The translations under genes and the position numbers were made by a program. 64,000 nt of DNA. Origin: Paraglaciecola mesophila. Lineage in GTDB: Bacteria; Pseudomonadota; Gammaproteobacteria; Enterobacterales; Alteromonadaceae. Under the pieces are notes generated by a model, which had not been told where the DNA came from, did not search any database, and worked only from the letters and a program-made list of their open reading frames with translations. Positions 24,635 through 34,400 of the stretch are shown in pieces (the stretch's first letter is position 1; every line of letters begins with the position of its first letter). The stretch is from the NCBI RefSeq assembly GCF_009906955.1, contig NZ_CP047656.1:4884462-4948461 (forward strand), given 5' to 3'.

Positions 24635-26755
24635 ATGAAAACGAAACTCTCCACGTTATTGGTCGCGGTTATTGCGGCACTTACTTCTACGGCGCATGCC
24701 CAAGAAAAAAATTTACACAAAGACGAAGCTGATTTAGAAACCTTATTAATAACGGCTTCACCCTTAAGCAGGACCGTATTGCAATCAAGTACGCCGGTTT
24801 CAATTTTAAGCGGCGAAGAACTGGATCAAAACCAAGCGGCAACCTTAGGGGATACCTTGGCAAATGTGCCTGGGGTGCATAGCTCGTACTATGGGCCGGT
24901 AGCGAGTAGCCCGATTATTCGCGGACTCGATGGGCCTAGAATTAAAGTGGTGCAAAACGGCTTGGATGCATCTGATGCATCACGAGTGGGGCCTGATCAC
25001 CAAGTGGCAACTGAAACCTCCACTGCAAGCCAAATTGAAGTACTTCGAGGCCCTGCAACATTACTGTATGGCAGTGGTGCAATCGGCGGTGTGGTGAACG
25101 TGGTCGACAATCGATTGCCGGCGCAGCGTCAAGAAGGGTTAACCGGAGAGATGTTTGCTCAATATGACAACGTGGCAGATGCGAAGACTGTGTCTACTGA
25201 TCTGAATATGGGAAGTGGCGATTTCGTCTTTCACGTGGATGGCTACAACCGAAAAACCGATGATTATAAAATTCCGGTTCCTGCCAACGTGAATGAAGAA
25301 GGGGGGAGTGGAGAGCTCGATAATTCGTCAGTTAGTGCCCACGGTTTCAACTTAGGTGGCGGCTGGATAACAGATGATACTCGCGTTGCATTATCCTACG
25401 GGCGTATGGATTCTGAATACGGCCTGCCGGTAGAAGACGATGTTTATATCAAATTGAAACAAGACCGCTACCAAGCAGTGGTCGATTGGAAAAACCTTGA
25501 TGGCTTTTTTGAGGCGGTGCATTTTCAAAACGGTTTTACCGACTATGAACATACTGAGTTCGAAGGCGAGGAAGTCGGTACGAGTTTTAAGAATCAATCC
25601 ATAGAGTCTCGTCTATGGGCAGACCATCAGGCTGTTGCAGGGTGGAAGGGCACAGTAGGCGTTCATTACAATTACATTGATGCCTCATCCATAGGAGAAG
25701 AAGCCTTTACACCGCCGACCAAAACAGATTCCATTGCCGCTTTTGTCATGGAGGAGCATGAAACTGGGCCATTGCTGTGGCAACTAGGCGCTAGGGTTGA
25801 AACTTTGTCCCATGATGTCGACAACAGCTTTTACGACCTACTCGATTCGAGTAATACCCTTGGTTTTAATAACATAGACTTTACCTCCGTGTCTGGCTCA
25901 GCTGGTGTGGTTTGGAGTTTGAACAATCAACACTCGTTAGCGCTTAATTATGCCTACTCACAGCGTGCGCCATCTGCCTCTGAAATGTTCTCATATGGTC
26001 CCCATGTGGGCTCGCAAACATACGAAATTGGGGGCGATTTTAGCATAGACGAACAAGACGGCATTTATTCCGTTCACCAAGCCGATGAAGATCTCCACAA
26101 AGAAGAGTCGAATAATATTGACTTGACCTATCGTTACCAAAACGACAGTTGGAATGCCACTGTGAGCGTATTTTACAATGAGGTAGGTGACTATATATTT
26201 GAGCAGAGCACTGGGTTGGTGTATGCCGGTGGTGAGCTGATTAGCGCGGAGAATTATGCTGCAAACGTGGCGTTAAATGGTGAATACGATGAAGAAATTG
26301 ATGGCCTATCTGTGATCAATTTCGAACAACAGGATGCCAAGTTGTATGGTTTTGAAGCGCAGGTCGATATGCACCTTAGTGAAGAACTACGCTGGGAAAT
26401 TTTCAGTGATTATACCCGAGCTAAGTTGGACGAAGGTGGCAACGTGCCGCGTATACCGCCCTTGCGTGTAGGGAGTTCACTACATTATGAACGGGGGAAT
26501 TGGCACGGCGAGATTGAAGTCGTGCGCAACAGCAAGCAAGATAAAATAGCAACTTATGAAACCGAGACTGACGGCTACACCATGTGGTCAGCTGCTGCGA
26601 ATTATTATTTACCGCTGGATGCGCTCGACATGACTTTCTATTTAAAAGGCAGCAACTTAACGAATGAAGAAGGGCGAGTACATTCATCTTATGTGAAAGA
26701 CGAAGTTCCTCTTCCTGGTCGTTCTGTTAGTTTGGGTGTCAGAGCTAGATTTTAA
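24635..26755 (+). CDS. TonB-dependent receptor, ZnuD-like
   Basis: The 706-aa outer-membrane receptor starts at MKTKLSTLL; a TTG 24 bp earlier is less likely. It has signal peptide (LLVAVIAALTSTAHAQ), TonB-box-like LETLLITAS, plug domain with SPIIRGLDGPRIKVVQNG and VGPDHQVATETSTASQIEV-type sequence, and then a 22-strand barrel ending in LGVRARF (terminal Phe). The VGPDH plug segment and the His/Asp/Glu-rich loops (HQADEDLHKEE, EHTEFEGEE) resemble zinc receptors of the ZnuD group. The small Cys/His protein and Zur-like box upstream support a metal role, probably zinc. Confidence 0.78.
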   Translation: MKTKLSTLLVAVIAALTSTAHAQEKNLHKDEADLETLLITASPLSRTVLQSSTPVSILSGEELDQNQAATLGDTLANVPGVHSSYYGPVASSPIIRGLDGPRIKVVQNGLDASDASRVGPDHQVATETSTASQIEVLRGPATLLYGSGAIGGVVNVVDNRLPAQRQEGLTGEMFAQYDNVADAKTVSTDLNMGSGDFVFHVDGYNRKTDDYKIPVPANVNEEGGSGELDNSSVSAHGFNLGGGWITDDTRVALSYGRMDSEYGLPVEDDVYIKLKQDRYQAVVDWKNLDGFFEAVHFQNGFTDYEHTEFEGEEVGTSFKNQSIESRLWADHQAVAGWKGTVGVHYNYIDASSIGEEAFTPPTKTDSIAAFVMEEHETGPLLWQLGARVETLSHDVDNSFYDLLDSSNTLGFNNIDFTSVSGSAGVVWSLNNQHSLALNYAYSQRAPSASEMFSYGPHVGSQTYEIGGDFSIDEQDGIYSVHQADEDLHKEESNNIDLTYRYQNDSWNATVSVFYNEVGDYIFEQSTGLVYAGGELISAENYAANVALNGEYDEEIDGLSVINFEQQDAKLYGFEAQVDMHLSEELRWEIFSDYTRAKLDEGGNVPRIPPLRVGSSLHYERGNWHGEIEVVRNSKQDKIATYETETDGYTMWSAAANYYLPLDALDMTFYLKGSNLTNEEGRVHSSYVKDEVPLPGRSVSLGVRARF

Positions 26756-26770
26756 GCCATTGAGCAAAAA

Positions 26771-26806
26771 GGTAACGGATATTTCGCGGTATCTGTTACC
26801 CATTTT
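26771..26806. terminator. Bidirectional terminator between receptor and cytochrome genes
   Basis: GGTAACGGATA / TATCTGTTACC (26771-26781, 26790-26800) form an 11-bp stem with one G-T pair, followed by CATTTTAT on the + strand and preceded by CAAAAA, which is TTTTTG on the minus strand. It separates two convergent units. Confidence 0.6.
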
Positions 26807-26816
26807 ATAAGCTGTA

Positions 26817-27413
26817 TCACTCGGGACAGGGAGCGCCAGCATTGGCCCAAAGTGTTACAAAATCAGCCGTTTCTTTTGCTGAATAAGGGGCTGGCTCGCG
26901 ACCTTTACCTGGGGCCCAGCCCCAATGTACAAGCTCATCTTCTTTTATGTGATGAGCCACTTCTTCAAGGGTGCGCCCACCATTTCGCGCAGGATCTTTA
27001 ATTTGCTCACATATCTGTTTTGAGCTCTGTTGCCACCAGAGCATTTCCACTGGAGCAAGCATCCACACTGGTGCGCCTGGCGGACCGTGAGGCTCGTCTG
27101 AATTACTCTGTGCATGACAGGTACTACACATGACCGTTTCAACGCCAATACGGCTTTGCCCACCAGAAATATTCATACCATGCACACTGGTTTCACCGTA
27201 GCTTGGGCCTGACCAGCGAGGTAGGTTGTCGTCAGGTACATGGCAGTTCGCGCAGCGCGGGTGGGAGAACACTTGATATACCTTGCTCCAGGCGTCAGCG
27301 GCTTTCGATTGGCTAATCGCGTTTTGTTGTTCAGGGTTAGTTTGGGTAGCGGCATAAAATGCAGGTATGAGTATAAGAGCAGCGGTTTGCAGCAAAAATA
27401 CGTTGATTTTCAT
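26817..27413 (-). CDS. Periplasmic diheme c-type cytochrome
   Basis: The preferred start at 27411-27413 gives 198 aa beginning MKINVFLLQTAALILIPAF, a signal peptide. A longer in-frame extension to 27647 overlaps the upstream gene and is rejected. Two heme-attachment motifs, CANCH and CSTCH, make it a diheme cytochrome c; other conserved features are HPRCANCHVPDD and EELVHWGWAPGKGR-like sequence. It follows the IorB-like gene by 10 bp on the same strand and would accept electrons from that oxidoreductase in the periplasm. Confidence 0.85.
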   Translation of the reverse strand: MKINVFLLQTAALILIPAFYAATQTNPEQQNAISQSKAADAWSKVYQVFSHPRCANCHVPDDNLPRWSGPSYGETSVHGMNISGGQSRIGVETVMCSTCHAQSNSDEPHGPPGAPVWMLAPVEMLWWQQSSKQICEQIKDPARNGGRTLEEVAHHIKEDELVHWGWAPGKGREPAPYSAKETADFVTLWANAGAPCPE

Positions 27414-27423
27414 GATGTTGCTC

Positions 27424-29673
27424 CTAAACAAATTGTATGTGTTTGTTAAACGGCATTTCACGCATGCGCAGGCCTGTTGCAGCATATATTGCATTAGCAA
27501 GGGCTGGGGCAGCCGGCGGTGTTCCTGGCTCACCGATACCACGAATTCGTTCGCCATTTTCAAGTATTTTGGTATGTATAACAGGGGCTTGGTGCATACG
27601 AATAGCGTCATAATTGTGAAAGTTAGTTTGCTGGACTTTACCGTCAAGCAAGGTGATTTCGCCCATCATGGCCCCAGCTAAACCAAAATTAACAGCTGAT
27701 ATTAACTGCGCCTCAATATTCCGTGAGTCAATGGCAATGCCGACATCTGCAGCAACGTACACGTTGACTATTTTGATACCGCGCGGGGTATTGACCACTT
27801 CAACGATTTCGGCCACGGGAACGCCGAACGAGGTCACCAGCGCGACCCCTAACCCATGATTTTCCGGAACGTCACGTCCCCAGTTAGCCATTTTGGCAAC
27901 TGTTTCAAGCACGTTTCGAGTCGGTTGATGGGTGATTAGGCTCAAGCGCATTTCAATAGGATCGGCGTTGGCTTCAATGGCTAATTCGTCGATCATGGAT
28001 TCATTAAAAAAGCCGTTTTGTGAGGCCCCCACCGAGCGCCAAGAACTGACCGGAATGCCCATTGGTACTCGATACCCAGTCACGCGGTAGTTTTCTATCG
28101 TGTAAGCTTGGTCCCATAAGGCCTGCACGATTGTGCTGTCTGGCCCAGGCAGTGACACCCCTAGGCGACCCATTTGCGATTCCATTACCGAAGGAGAGGA
28201 TACTTGAACATCCAAGGCACTGATATTCTTACCCTGGGTAACGCCCTTAAAGCGCGCCACAGCGAATGGTCGGTAGCTATCATGGGTCATGTCTTCTTCT
28301 CGCGACCAGGTAACTTTTACTGGTTTACCTTCAAGCTGTTTGGCGACCATAACGGCATAAATAATAAAATCCATCTCCAGACGCCGGCCGAAGCCTCCGC
28401 CTAAATAGGTGGTGTGAATACGAATGTTCTGTGCCTCTATACCTGACACTCTAGCGGCTTCAGATAGTGCATAGGTGGGCATTTGTGTACCGACCCACAC
28501 ATCAAGCTGACCATCTTTTATGATCGCGGTTGCGTTCATGGGCTCCATGGTGGCGTGGGCTAATAATGGCGCACGGTACTCACGATGTATTGTGGTGTCG
28601 CCCGCTGCGCCCGTTATGGCATCAACATCGCCATCATTGCGGTTTTGACTGTCTTGATGTTCTTCGTTAAATGCGGCAATGGCGGATTCAAACAGCTCAT
28701 CTGTGGTTTGCGCATACTCTGTTTTGGCCCAGTCAAAATCAATTTTCTCAGCGGCTTTAAAGGCATACCAGGTATTGGTTGCCACCACAGCAGCGCCTAC
28801 ATCAGCCAAAGGTAAAATCGCTTTAACGCCTTTCATCTTTGCGGCGTTATTCGCATCAAATGCGTGACATTTTGCGCCCAGATGTGGGTTCACTTTTATG
28901 GTGGCGTAGAGCATGTCTTTTTGCAGTACATCGATACCAAAGGTGGCGGTTCCGGTACATTTTTCGACCATGTCGACTCTAGGAATTGGGCGACCGATCT
29001 GTTTCCACTCGCTTTTTGGCTTGAGCTTTACGTCATTAGGTAATTCAACGCTTGCTGCTAAACTCGCGAGTTCCGTGTATGCAATGCGTTGGCCGTCTTT
29101 TGATATGACTTCGCCATTGTCTGTACTTAGAGCGTTTTTAGCCACATTTAACTTGGCACTTGCCGCTAACAACAAGGCTTCTCTGGCCGTAGCACCTGCC
29201 ATGCGCATCTTTTCAAATGCATCTACGGTGGATGATGAACCACCCGTAACTTGCACACCGAAGAATTTGGCCGGTACATGCATAAAATCTCGCGCCATTT
29301 GTGCTGTGCTACTGGTGTCTTGAGGAGGAAAGGGAACACCTTCTTCTAAAACCGCAGCGTTGTAATAGGCATTTGACGGCACGCCGTGTTCAATCTTGAC
29401 GTTCTGTACGTCTACATCTAATTCTTCCGCTACTAATGCGGCAAGTGTGGTTTTTACCCCTTGGCCCATTTCAGCCCGAGGGGAGATAATCGTTACGCCA
29501 TTCGCATTAATTAACACGTAAGGTGTCAGGGCGGTATCACCTTGCGCCAAGTCTTTCTCTAAAGGGTTGGGGTAGGGTTGCTTGTACTTATACACGCCAA
29601 ATAATACACCGCCTGTAATGGCTGCAGAGCCGATAACAAAGGTACGTCGGGTGATTTTACCTAAAGTGCTCAT
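27424..29673 (-). CDS. iorB: IorB-like molybdopterin-binding oxidoreductase large subunit
   Basis: The 749-aa protein begins at 29673, overlapping iorA by 4 bp. The N-terminus is a twin-arginine signal (TRRTFVIGSAAITGGVLF), so the cofactor-loaded enzyme is exported folded by Tat. It has the two aldehyde-oxidase-type repeats with GRRLEMDFI, SRAEMGQGVKTTLAAL and GEPGTPPAAPALANAIYAA, which includes the active-site Glu region (GIGEPG). It would hydroxylate or oxidise N-heterocycles or aldehydes; IorB is named after isoquinoline 1-oxidoreductase and the substrate here is not known. Together with the 2Fe-2S subunit and diheme cytochrome it forms a complete three-gene unit. Confidence 0.85.
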   Translation of the reverse strand: MSTLGKITRRTFVIGSAAITGGVLFGVYKYKQPYPNPLEKDLAQGDTALTPYVLINANGVTIISPRAEMGQGVKTTLAALVAEELDVDVQNVKIEHGVPSNAYYNAAVLEEGVPFPPQDTSSTAQMARDFMHVPAKFFGVQVTGGSSSTVDAFEKMRMAGATAREALLLAASAKLNVAKNALSTDNGEVISKDGQRIAYTELASLAASVELPNDVKLKPKSEWKQIGRPIPRVDMVEKCTGTATFGIDVLQKDMLYATIKVNPHLGAKCHAFDANNAAKMKGVKAILPLADVGAAVVATNTWYAFKAAEKIDFDWAKTEYAQTTDELFESAIAAFNEEHQDSQNRNDGDVDAITGAAGDTTIHREYRAPLLAHATMEPMNATAIIKDGQLDVWVGTQMPTYALSEAARVSGIEAQNIRIHTTYLGGGFGRRLEMDFIIYAVMVAKQLEGKPVKVTWSREEDMTHDSYRPFAVARFKGVTQGKNISALDVQVSSPSVMESQMGRLGVSLPGPDSTIVQALWDQAYTIENYRVTGYRVPMGIPVSSWRSVGASQNGFFNESMIDELAIEANADPIEMRLSLITHQPTRNVLETVAKMANWGRDVPENHGLGVALVTSFGVPVAEIVEVVNTPRGIKIVNVYVAADVGIAIDSRNIEAQLISAVNFGLAGAMMGEITLLDGKVQQTNFHNYDAIRMHQAPVIHTKILENGERIRGIGEPGTPPAAPALANAIYAATGLRMREMPFNKHIQFV

Positions 29674-30134
29674 GCGCTTTTCTCCCGAATGGTTTGCGCA
29701 GCCGCTTTTATTGCTGCACGAATTCTCGGATAGGTGCCACAGCGACATAAATTCGCAGACATGGCGCGATCAATGGCTTCATCATCAGGGTTAGGGTTCA
29801 TTTGCAATAATGCGGCCGCCGACATAATTTGCCCAGGCTGACAATACCCGCACTGGGCAACTTGATGTTCTACCCATGCAGCTTGTACTTCATGCATGGC
29901 ATCTGGTGTGCCAAGGCCCTCTATGGTGGTAATCAGGCCAGATACTTGCCCAACTGGCATAGAGCATGAACGCGCAGGCATGCCGTTAATATGCACTGTA
30001 CAGGCGCCGCACATTGCAATACCGCAACCGAATTTAGGGCCTGTGATGTTTAGCTCATCACGTAACACCCACAATAGTGGCATGTCTTCATCTACATCCA
30101 CGTCGTGCTGAGTACCATTTACGTTTAATTGCAT
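29670..30134 (-). CDS. iorA: IorA-like 2Fe-2S subunit
   Basis: The 154-aa small subunit has two iron-sulfur clusters. The plant-type cluster is in GCGIAMCGACTVHINGMPARSC, and the second is in QCGYCQPGQIMSA plus NLCRCGTYPRI. It transfers electrons from the molybdenum centre of IorB to the cytochrome. It has no signal of its own, so it probably hitch-hikes through Tat with IorB. It is the first gene of iorA-iorB-cytochrome. Confidence 0.9.
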   Translation of the reverse strand: MQLNVNGTQHDVDVDEDMPLLWVLRDELNITGPKFGCGIAMCGACTVHINGMPARSCSMPVGQVSGLITTIEGLGTPDAMHEVQAAWVEHQVAQCGYCQPGQIMSAAALLQMNPNPDDEAIDRAMSANLCRCGTYPRIRAAIKAAAQTIREKSA

Positions 30135-30484
30135 GCGCGCACCTTATTTTTGCTTTGATATACCTAGAGTAAAGTAACTTGTCGCAAAAAAGTAATCATA
30201 TCTCGTTATCGATGTTAATCATGGATGGGCGGTGTGCACCTTCTGCGAAAAATACGCAATTAAACGAAAATGAGTGCGAATTTCAGGGAAAATAAGCGTA
30301 AGTCTTATCATCGCTCGAAAGAGATACTGTAAACAAATAGGCGTGAAAGGAAGCAAAAATGTAAAGATGGGTTAAGAAAGATAAAGTTTGCGTAAAGCAT
30401 TAACGCTGGGCAATGCCAGTCAGTTTATATTCAGTTTTCCAGCCTAATATCGCTATAAAACGACAGCGTTATTAAGGAATCAAG
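30135..30484. other. Divergent promoter region, no feature resolved
   Basis: AT-rich sequence between iorA (minus strand) and the next gene (plus strand). I see no gene, hairpin or operator that I can support. Confidence 0.4.
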
Positions 30485-31216
30485 ATGAAAACACAATGGT
30501 TATTACCGCTTACCGTCAGCTTAATGGTTGCTCCTTTATTAGGTCATGCACAACATCGAGATGAGCGTCAGGAGCAGCACCAGAATAAACAACATACTGC
30601 CCCTGTTGTTGTAAATAAAACAGTCGTGAATAAAACAGTCGTGAATAAAGCAGTCGTAAACAGAGTCGCGACGAAAAACCATATGGCGCATAAGCGTGTG
30701 GTGTATAAAACGGGCGCGGTCGTGCAACGAGCACCTGCCAAAGGAGTGTCGCTACATTTTGGCGGCTTGTCGTTTATTTTTCATGATGGCCTGTACTACC
30801 GCCATTATAAACAAGGCTATAAAGTGGTGCGTCCACCTGTTGGGCTAACCGTGCGCTATTTACCTGCTGGTTATGAGCGTATCGTTGCTAGAGGTCGAAC
30901 ATATTATTTCGCTCAGGGAATTTACTATGTGTTTGACGACGGTGCTTACCGTGTCATTAACGAACCTGACGATACGCTCATTTATCAATATGACACCGAC
31001 AATGATGAAAGCACTATTGTTGCGCACTCAGTTGAGAGCCAGCAATATGCCAATCAAACAAGTGGTTTTGTGCTAGGTAAAACGTATGGTTCGCTGCCGC
31101 CAAGTGCGAACCCGGTGACAGTGAACGGCCAGCAATATTTTCAATACCGAGATATTTACTTTTTACCTCAATCGGCGGGCGGTGATGTGCGTTACTTGGC
31201 GCTAAAGCTGAATTAA
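30485..31216 (+). CDS. Secreted DUF6515-type protein with VVNKT repeats
   Basis: The 243-aa protein has a signal peptide (LLPLTVSLMVAPLLGHAQ) and a Gln/His-rich stretch. The pentapeptide VVNK(T/A) then repeats three to four times around residues 42-60, encoded by a 15-bp tandem repeat. The rest is a repeat-rich beta domain with FHDGLYYRHYKQGYKVVRPPVG, YYFAQGIYYVFDDGAYRV and QYFQYRDIYFLPQ, the YY-rich pattern of DUF6515 proteins. Periplasmic or surface location is expected; the function is unknown. Confidence 0.7.
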   Translation: MKTQWLLPLTVSLMVAPLLGHAQHRDERQEQHQNKQHTAPVVVNKTVVNKTVVNKAVVNRVATKNHMAHKRVVYKTGAVVQRAPAKGVSLHFGGLSFIFHDGLYYRHYKQGYKVVRPPVGLTVRYLPAGYERIVARGRTYYFAQGIYYVFDDGAYRVINEPDDTLIYQYDTDNDESTIVAHSVESQQYANQTSGFVLGKTYGSLPPSANPVTVNGQQYFQYRDIYFLPQSAGGDVRYLALKLN

Positions 31217-31432
31217 AGAGCGACAGCTAAATTAAGCGTTGGGCATATGACGATAAGGTTTTTGTGCCGATGAGGCCCTTACTCTGTTTCGTTAATAGGT
31301 AAAGAAAAGCGAGAAATTTGCTGGCGCTCGTTATCTTCCTGCGCTTTATTGCTTATCAGTAATTGTTAAGCTGGATCGTTTTTGCTAGTTTCAGGCCATT
31401 GAAAACGAATAGTTCTGAAGAAACCATTTACT

Positions 31433-34400
31433 ATGAAGCTTGCTGCTTTGATCCAGCCTCAAACCCAACAACAAATTGACGCCTTATACCAAGTTTTTTT
31501 AACTCTTGACGAAGCCCAGCAAACAACGCTGTTCATCTTGGCTGTGGTACACAAGCCGATTGGTGCGACTAAATTAGCGCAAGTGCTGGCCATTCTTAAC
31601 AGCCGCGGTTTGCTAAGCGCCCCCAAAAAGGACTATTTGTTCACGAGCGAGCAAAAACACCAGCTGACATCCCAAGGGTTGCTCATCAACAACCGTGAAG
31701 GTTTGCAACTCAACCCATTATTAAGCAACTGTTTAATCAAAATAATCGACCAACTGCCCACAGAGGTTGAATTAGTACCTGGGCAAACATTACTTGAAAT
31801 TATCATGGCCGCTGAGCAGGTAGTGCCTGTGGTAAACAGCTATAGCTGGCAAAACAAAGACGCTGACAGAGCGCGGGTGATCCGAGATCTGTTTTACTTG
31901 AATCACATTGACCAGCTTGAAGAGGCGTTGTCATTTCATAAAAATCCACAAATTATCGATCACGCTCAAAATAAAATATTGCTGGAGATTTTGTTCTTAC
32001 CTTTTGATTTAGAGACATTTTTGCAACTACCTAAGCCTGTGCAGTATCAGGCGTTTGCCACCCTGCTAAGGTGCTTTCAAATTGAGGGGCAAAGTTGTGC
32101 GTATCCGATTGAACTATTAGCGCGCGTTTGCGCTGCCAATGGGGATAAAACACAGCCAACGTACAATATTGATTGCCATCATCTATTGGCTGAGCAATAT
32201 TTGTATCAATTAAGGTTTGACGACTTTTTGCACATACACGACCCACTGGATAAGAGTAGTTATGGCTTGCAGTTGCAGGCAACACATTGCTTTTTAATGG
32301 GCAAAAATTCGCTGGCGATTGATTATTTTGAACAAGCGATAGCGGCAAAAAATAAGCTTACAAAACGCAAAAAACAATATTTAAATGAGCTTTTGGGTTA
32401 TTTCTACAAATTGGCATTAATCGTACAGGCAAATCAGGATGATGTGAGTTTGTTTACCACGGCCTTGCAGCAAGTGGAATACGAAGAAAATGACCGTAAG
32501 GTTAATAGCGATTTTTATTATGTAGGGCAGGGCATTGTTAAGCCCATTATGTGTCTTTCTACGGGGGCGCAATATGCCATCAATATTGAATACAATAGTG
32601 TTGATGATGAACAAGATTTTTTTGCGCACCAACTGTGTTATTTCAATTACTTTTTAGCGCAGCTTTGGTGCAATCAAAGTAAAGACCCTGCAATGGCCTC
32701 ATTAGCGTTAAAATACCAAGCATATTTTATGCAGCTTGATTACCCCTTGTTCGCTGAATTATGTGCACAAATGGCGGCCAGTTTTAACCCTGCAACGGTT
32801 GTGCAATCACAAAGCTCAGCCCAATCAGTACACACTTCACATTTAGTGGATATTACCCAGCTTATCGTCACCAAATCACAGTGGGAGCTCGCCCTTGATA
32901 AACTCATAGCGCTTAATCCCAATGCAGAAACTACTGCCTCTTCGACCAGTGAAATAGCAGACAAACCAGTGCGCTTAATCTGGGAGTTTGATGACACCTT
33001 CGATCATAGCCTTACAGCCCGAGAACAAAAATTGAATAAAGCAGGTTGGAGCAAAGGCCGCGTTGTGTCACTCAAACGCTTAAAAGAGCAGACCCACACT
33101 TTCGATTACCTAACTGATAGCGACAAAAAGCTCTGCCAGGCTATTGAGGTGTTTCAAAATTGGGGCTACTACTCAAAGGCTGAGTATTTGTTGCAAGGGT
33201 TGCCAGCACTGCAGGCCGCTGTTGGCATTGATAACCTTTATAAAGCCGACGATATAACCCAACACATAGAGATAGCCCAGCGCGAGCCCGAATTGTTGGT
33301 GAGTCAACTAGGTGAACAACTGTGTTTGAGTATTGCTGATTTGCCCGATGCGATGGGTGAATATGACGCCCCGCAAGCTTACAATTTAAAAGCTGTTTCT
33401 GATAGCCAATATCAGCTCACCGTTTTCGATACGGATCATTTGAAAGTCGCTGAAATCATTGGCGAGGCAGGCTTGCTGATCCCCATAAGTGCAAAACAAA
33501 AAGCCCTTGAAGGTATTTCGGCCATTGCGCCATTTTTGAACATTCAATCTGAGATCACTGAACTGGAAACTGGGTTAGAAAACCATGAATGCGACACACA
33601 TTTGGTGGTCAATATTCAGCCAAATCAACAAGGCCTTACTTTTACCTGTGTGGTGATGCCGTTTGGAGAACAAGGCCCGGCATTTAAACCCGGGGTAGGT
33701 AATGCCAGTTTAACCACAGAGCTAGACGGCAAACGAATAGCCACTCAGCGCGATTTATTGCGCGAAGAAACGCTACTCGATCAGCTAGACCAAGCATGCC
33801 CTATGTTTTTAAATATGACCGACAACGTGTTAGCGCTAGAGGACTTACAAACCGCCCTGACCACATTAGAGCAACTCGAAAGTGCTTATAATGAAAGTCA
33901 ATTTGATTTGGTTCTGCGTTGGCCGAAAGGCAAAAAAGTGACTTTATCTAAAACCCTGAGCAGTGAACATCTGCAACTGGCGGTGAGTCAAAAAAATGAA
34001 TGGTTTGATATTACCGGTGACTTACAAATAGACAATGAACAAGTTATTGAAATTCGAAAACTACTAGAGCTGGTAAAAACCAGCAATGGTCGGTTTATCG
34101 CCCTCGGTGAGGAGCAAATACTCGCGCTGTCTGATGAGCTACGCCATAAGCTTGAGGCAATCAATCAAGTCACAGACGACGGCAAGTTTCATCCCTTAGC
34201 GAGCTTGCAAATGGAAGAGGCTACCACAGGCATGCGCATGAAAACCATTCACGCCTGGGAGCAGCAAACCGAAAAAATGCATCAAGCCAATGCGCTTATG
34301 CCTACCATCCCGTCAACGTTTCAAGCGCAATTGCGTGATTATCAAATGGTAGGCTTTGATTGGGCCTCTCGGCTCGCCCATTGGGGAGCCGGTGCGTGCT

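Noticed and set aside
27414..27647. N-terminal 78-residue extension of the diheme cytochrome
   Set aside because: It overlaps the 3' end of the IorB-like gene on the same strand in another frame and lacks a signal; the start at 27413 gives a clean signal peptide.
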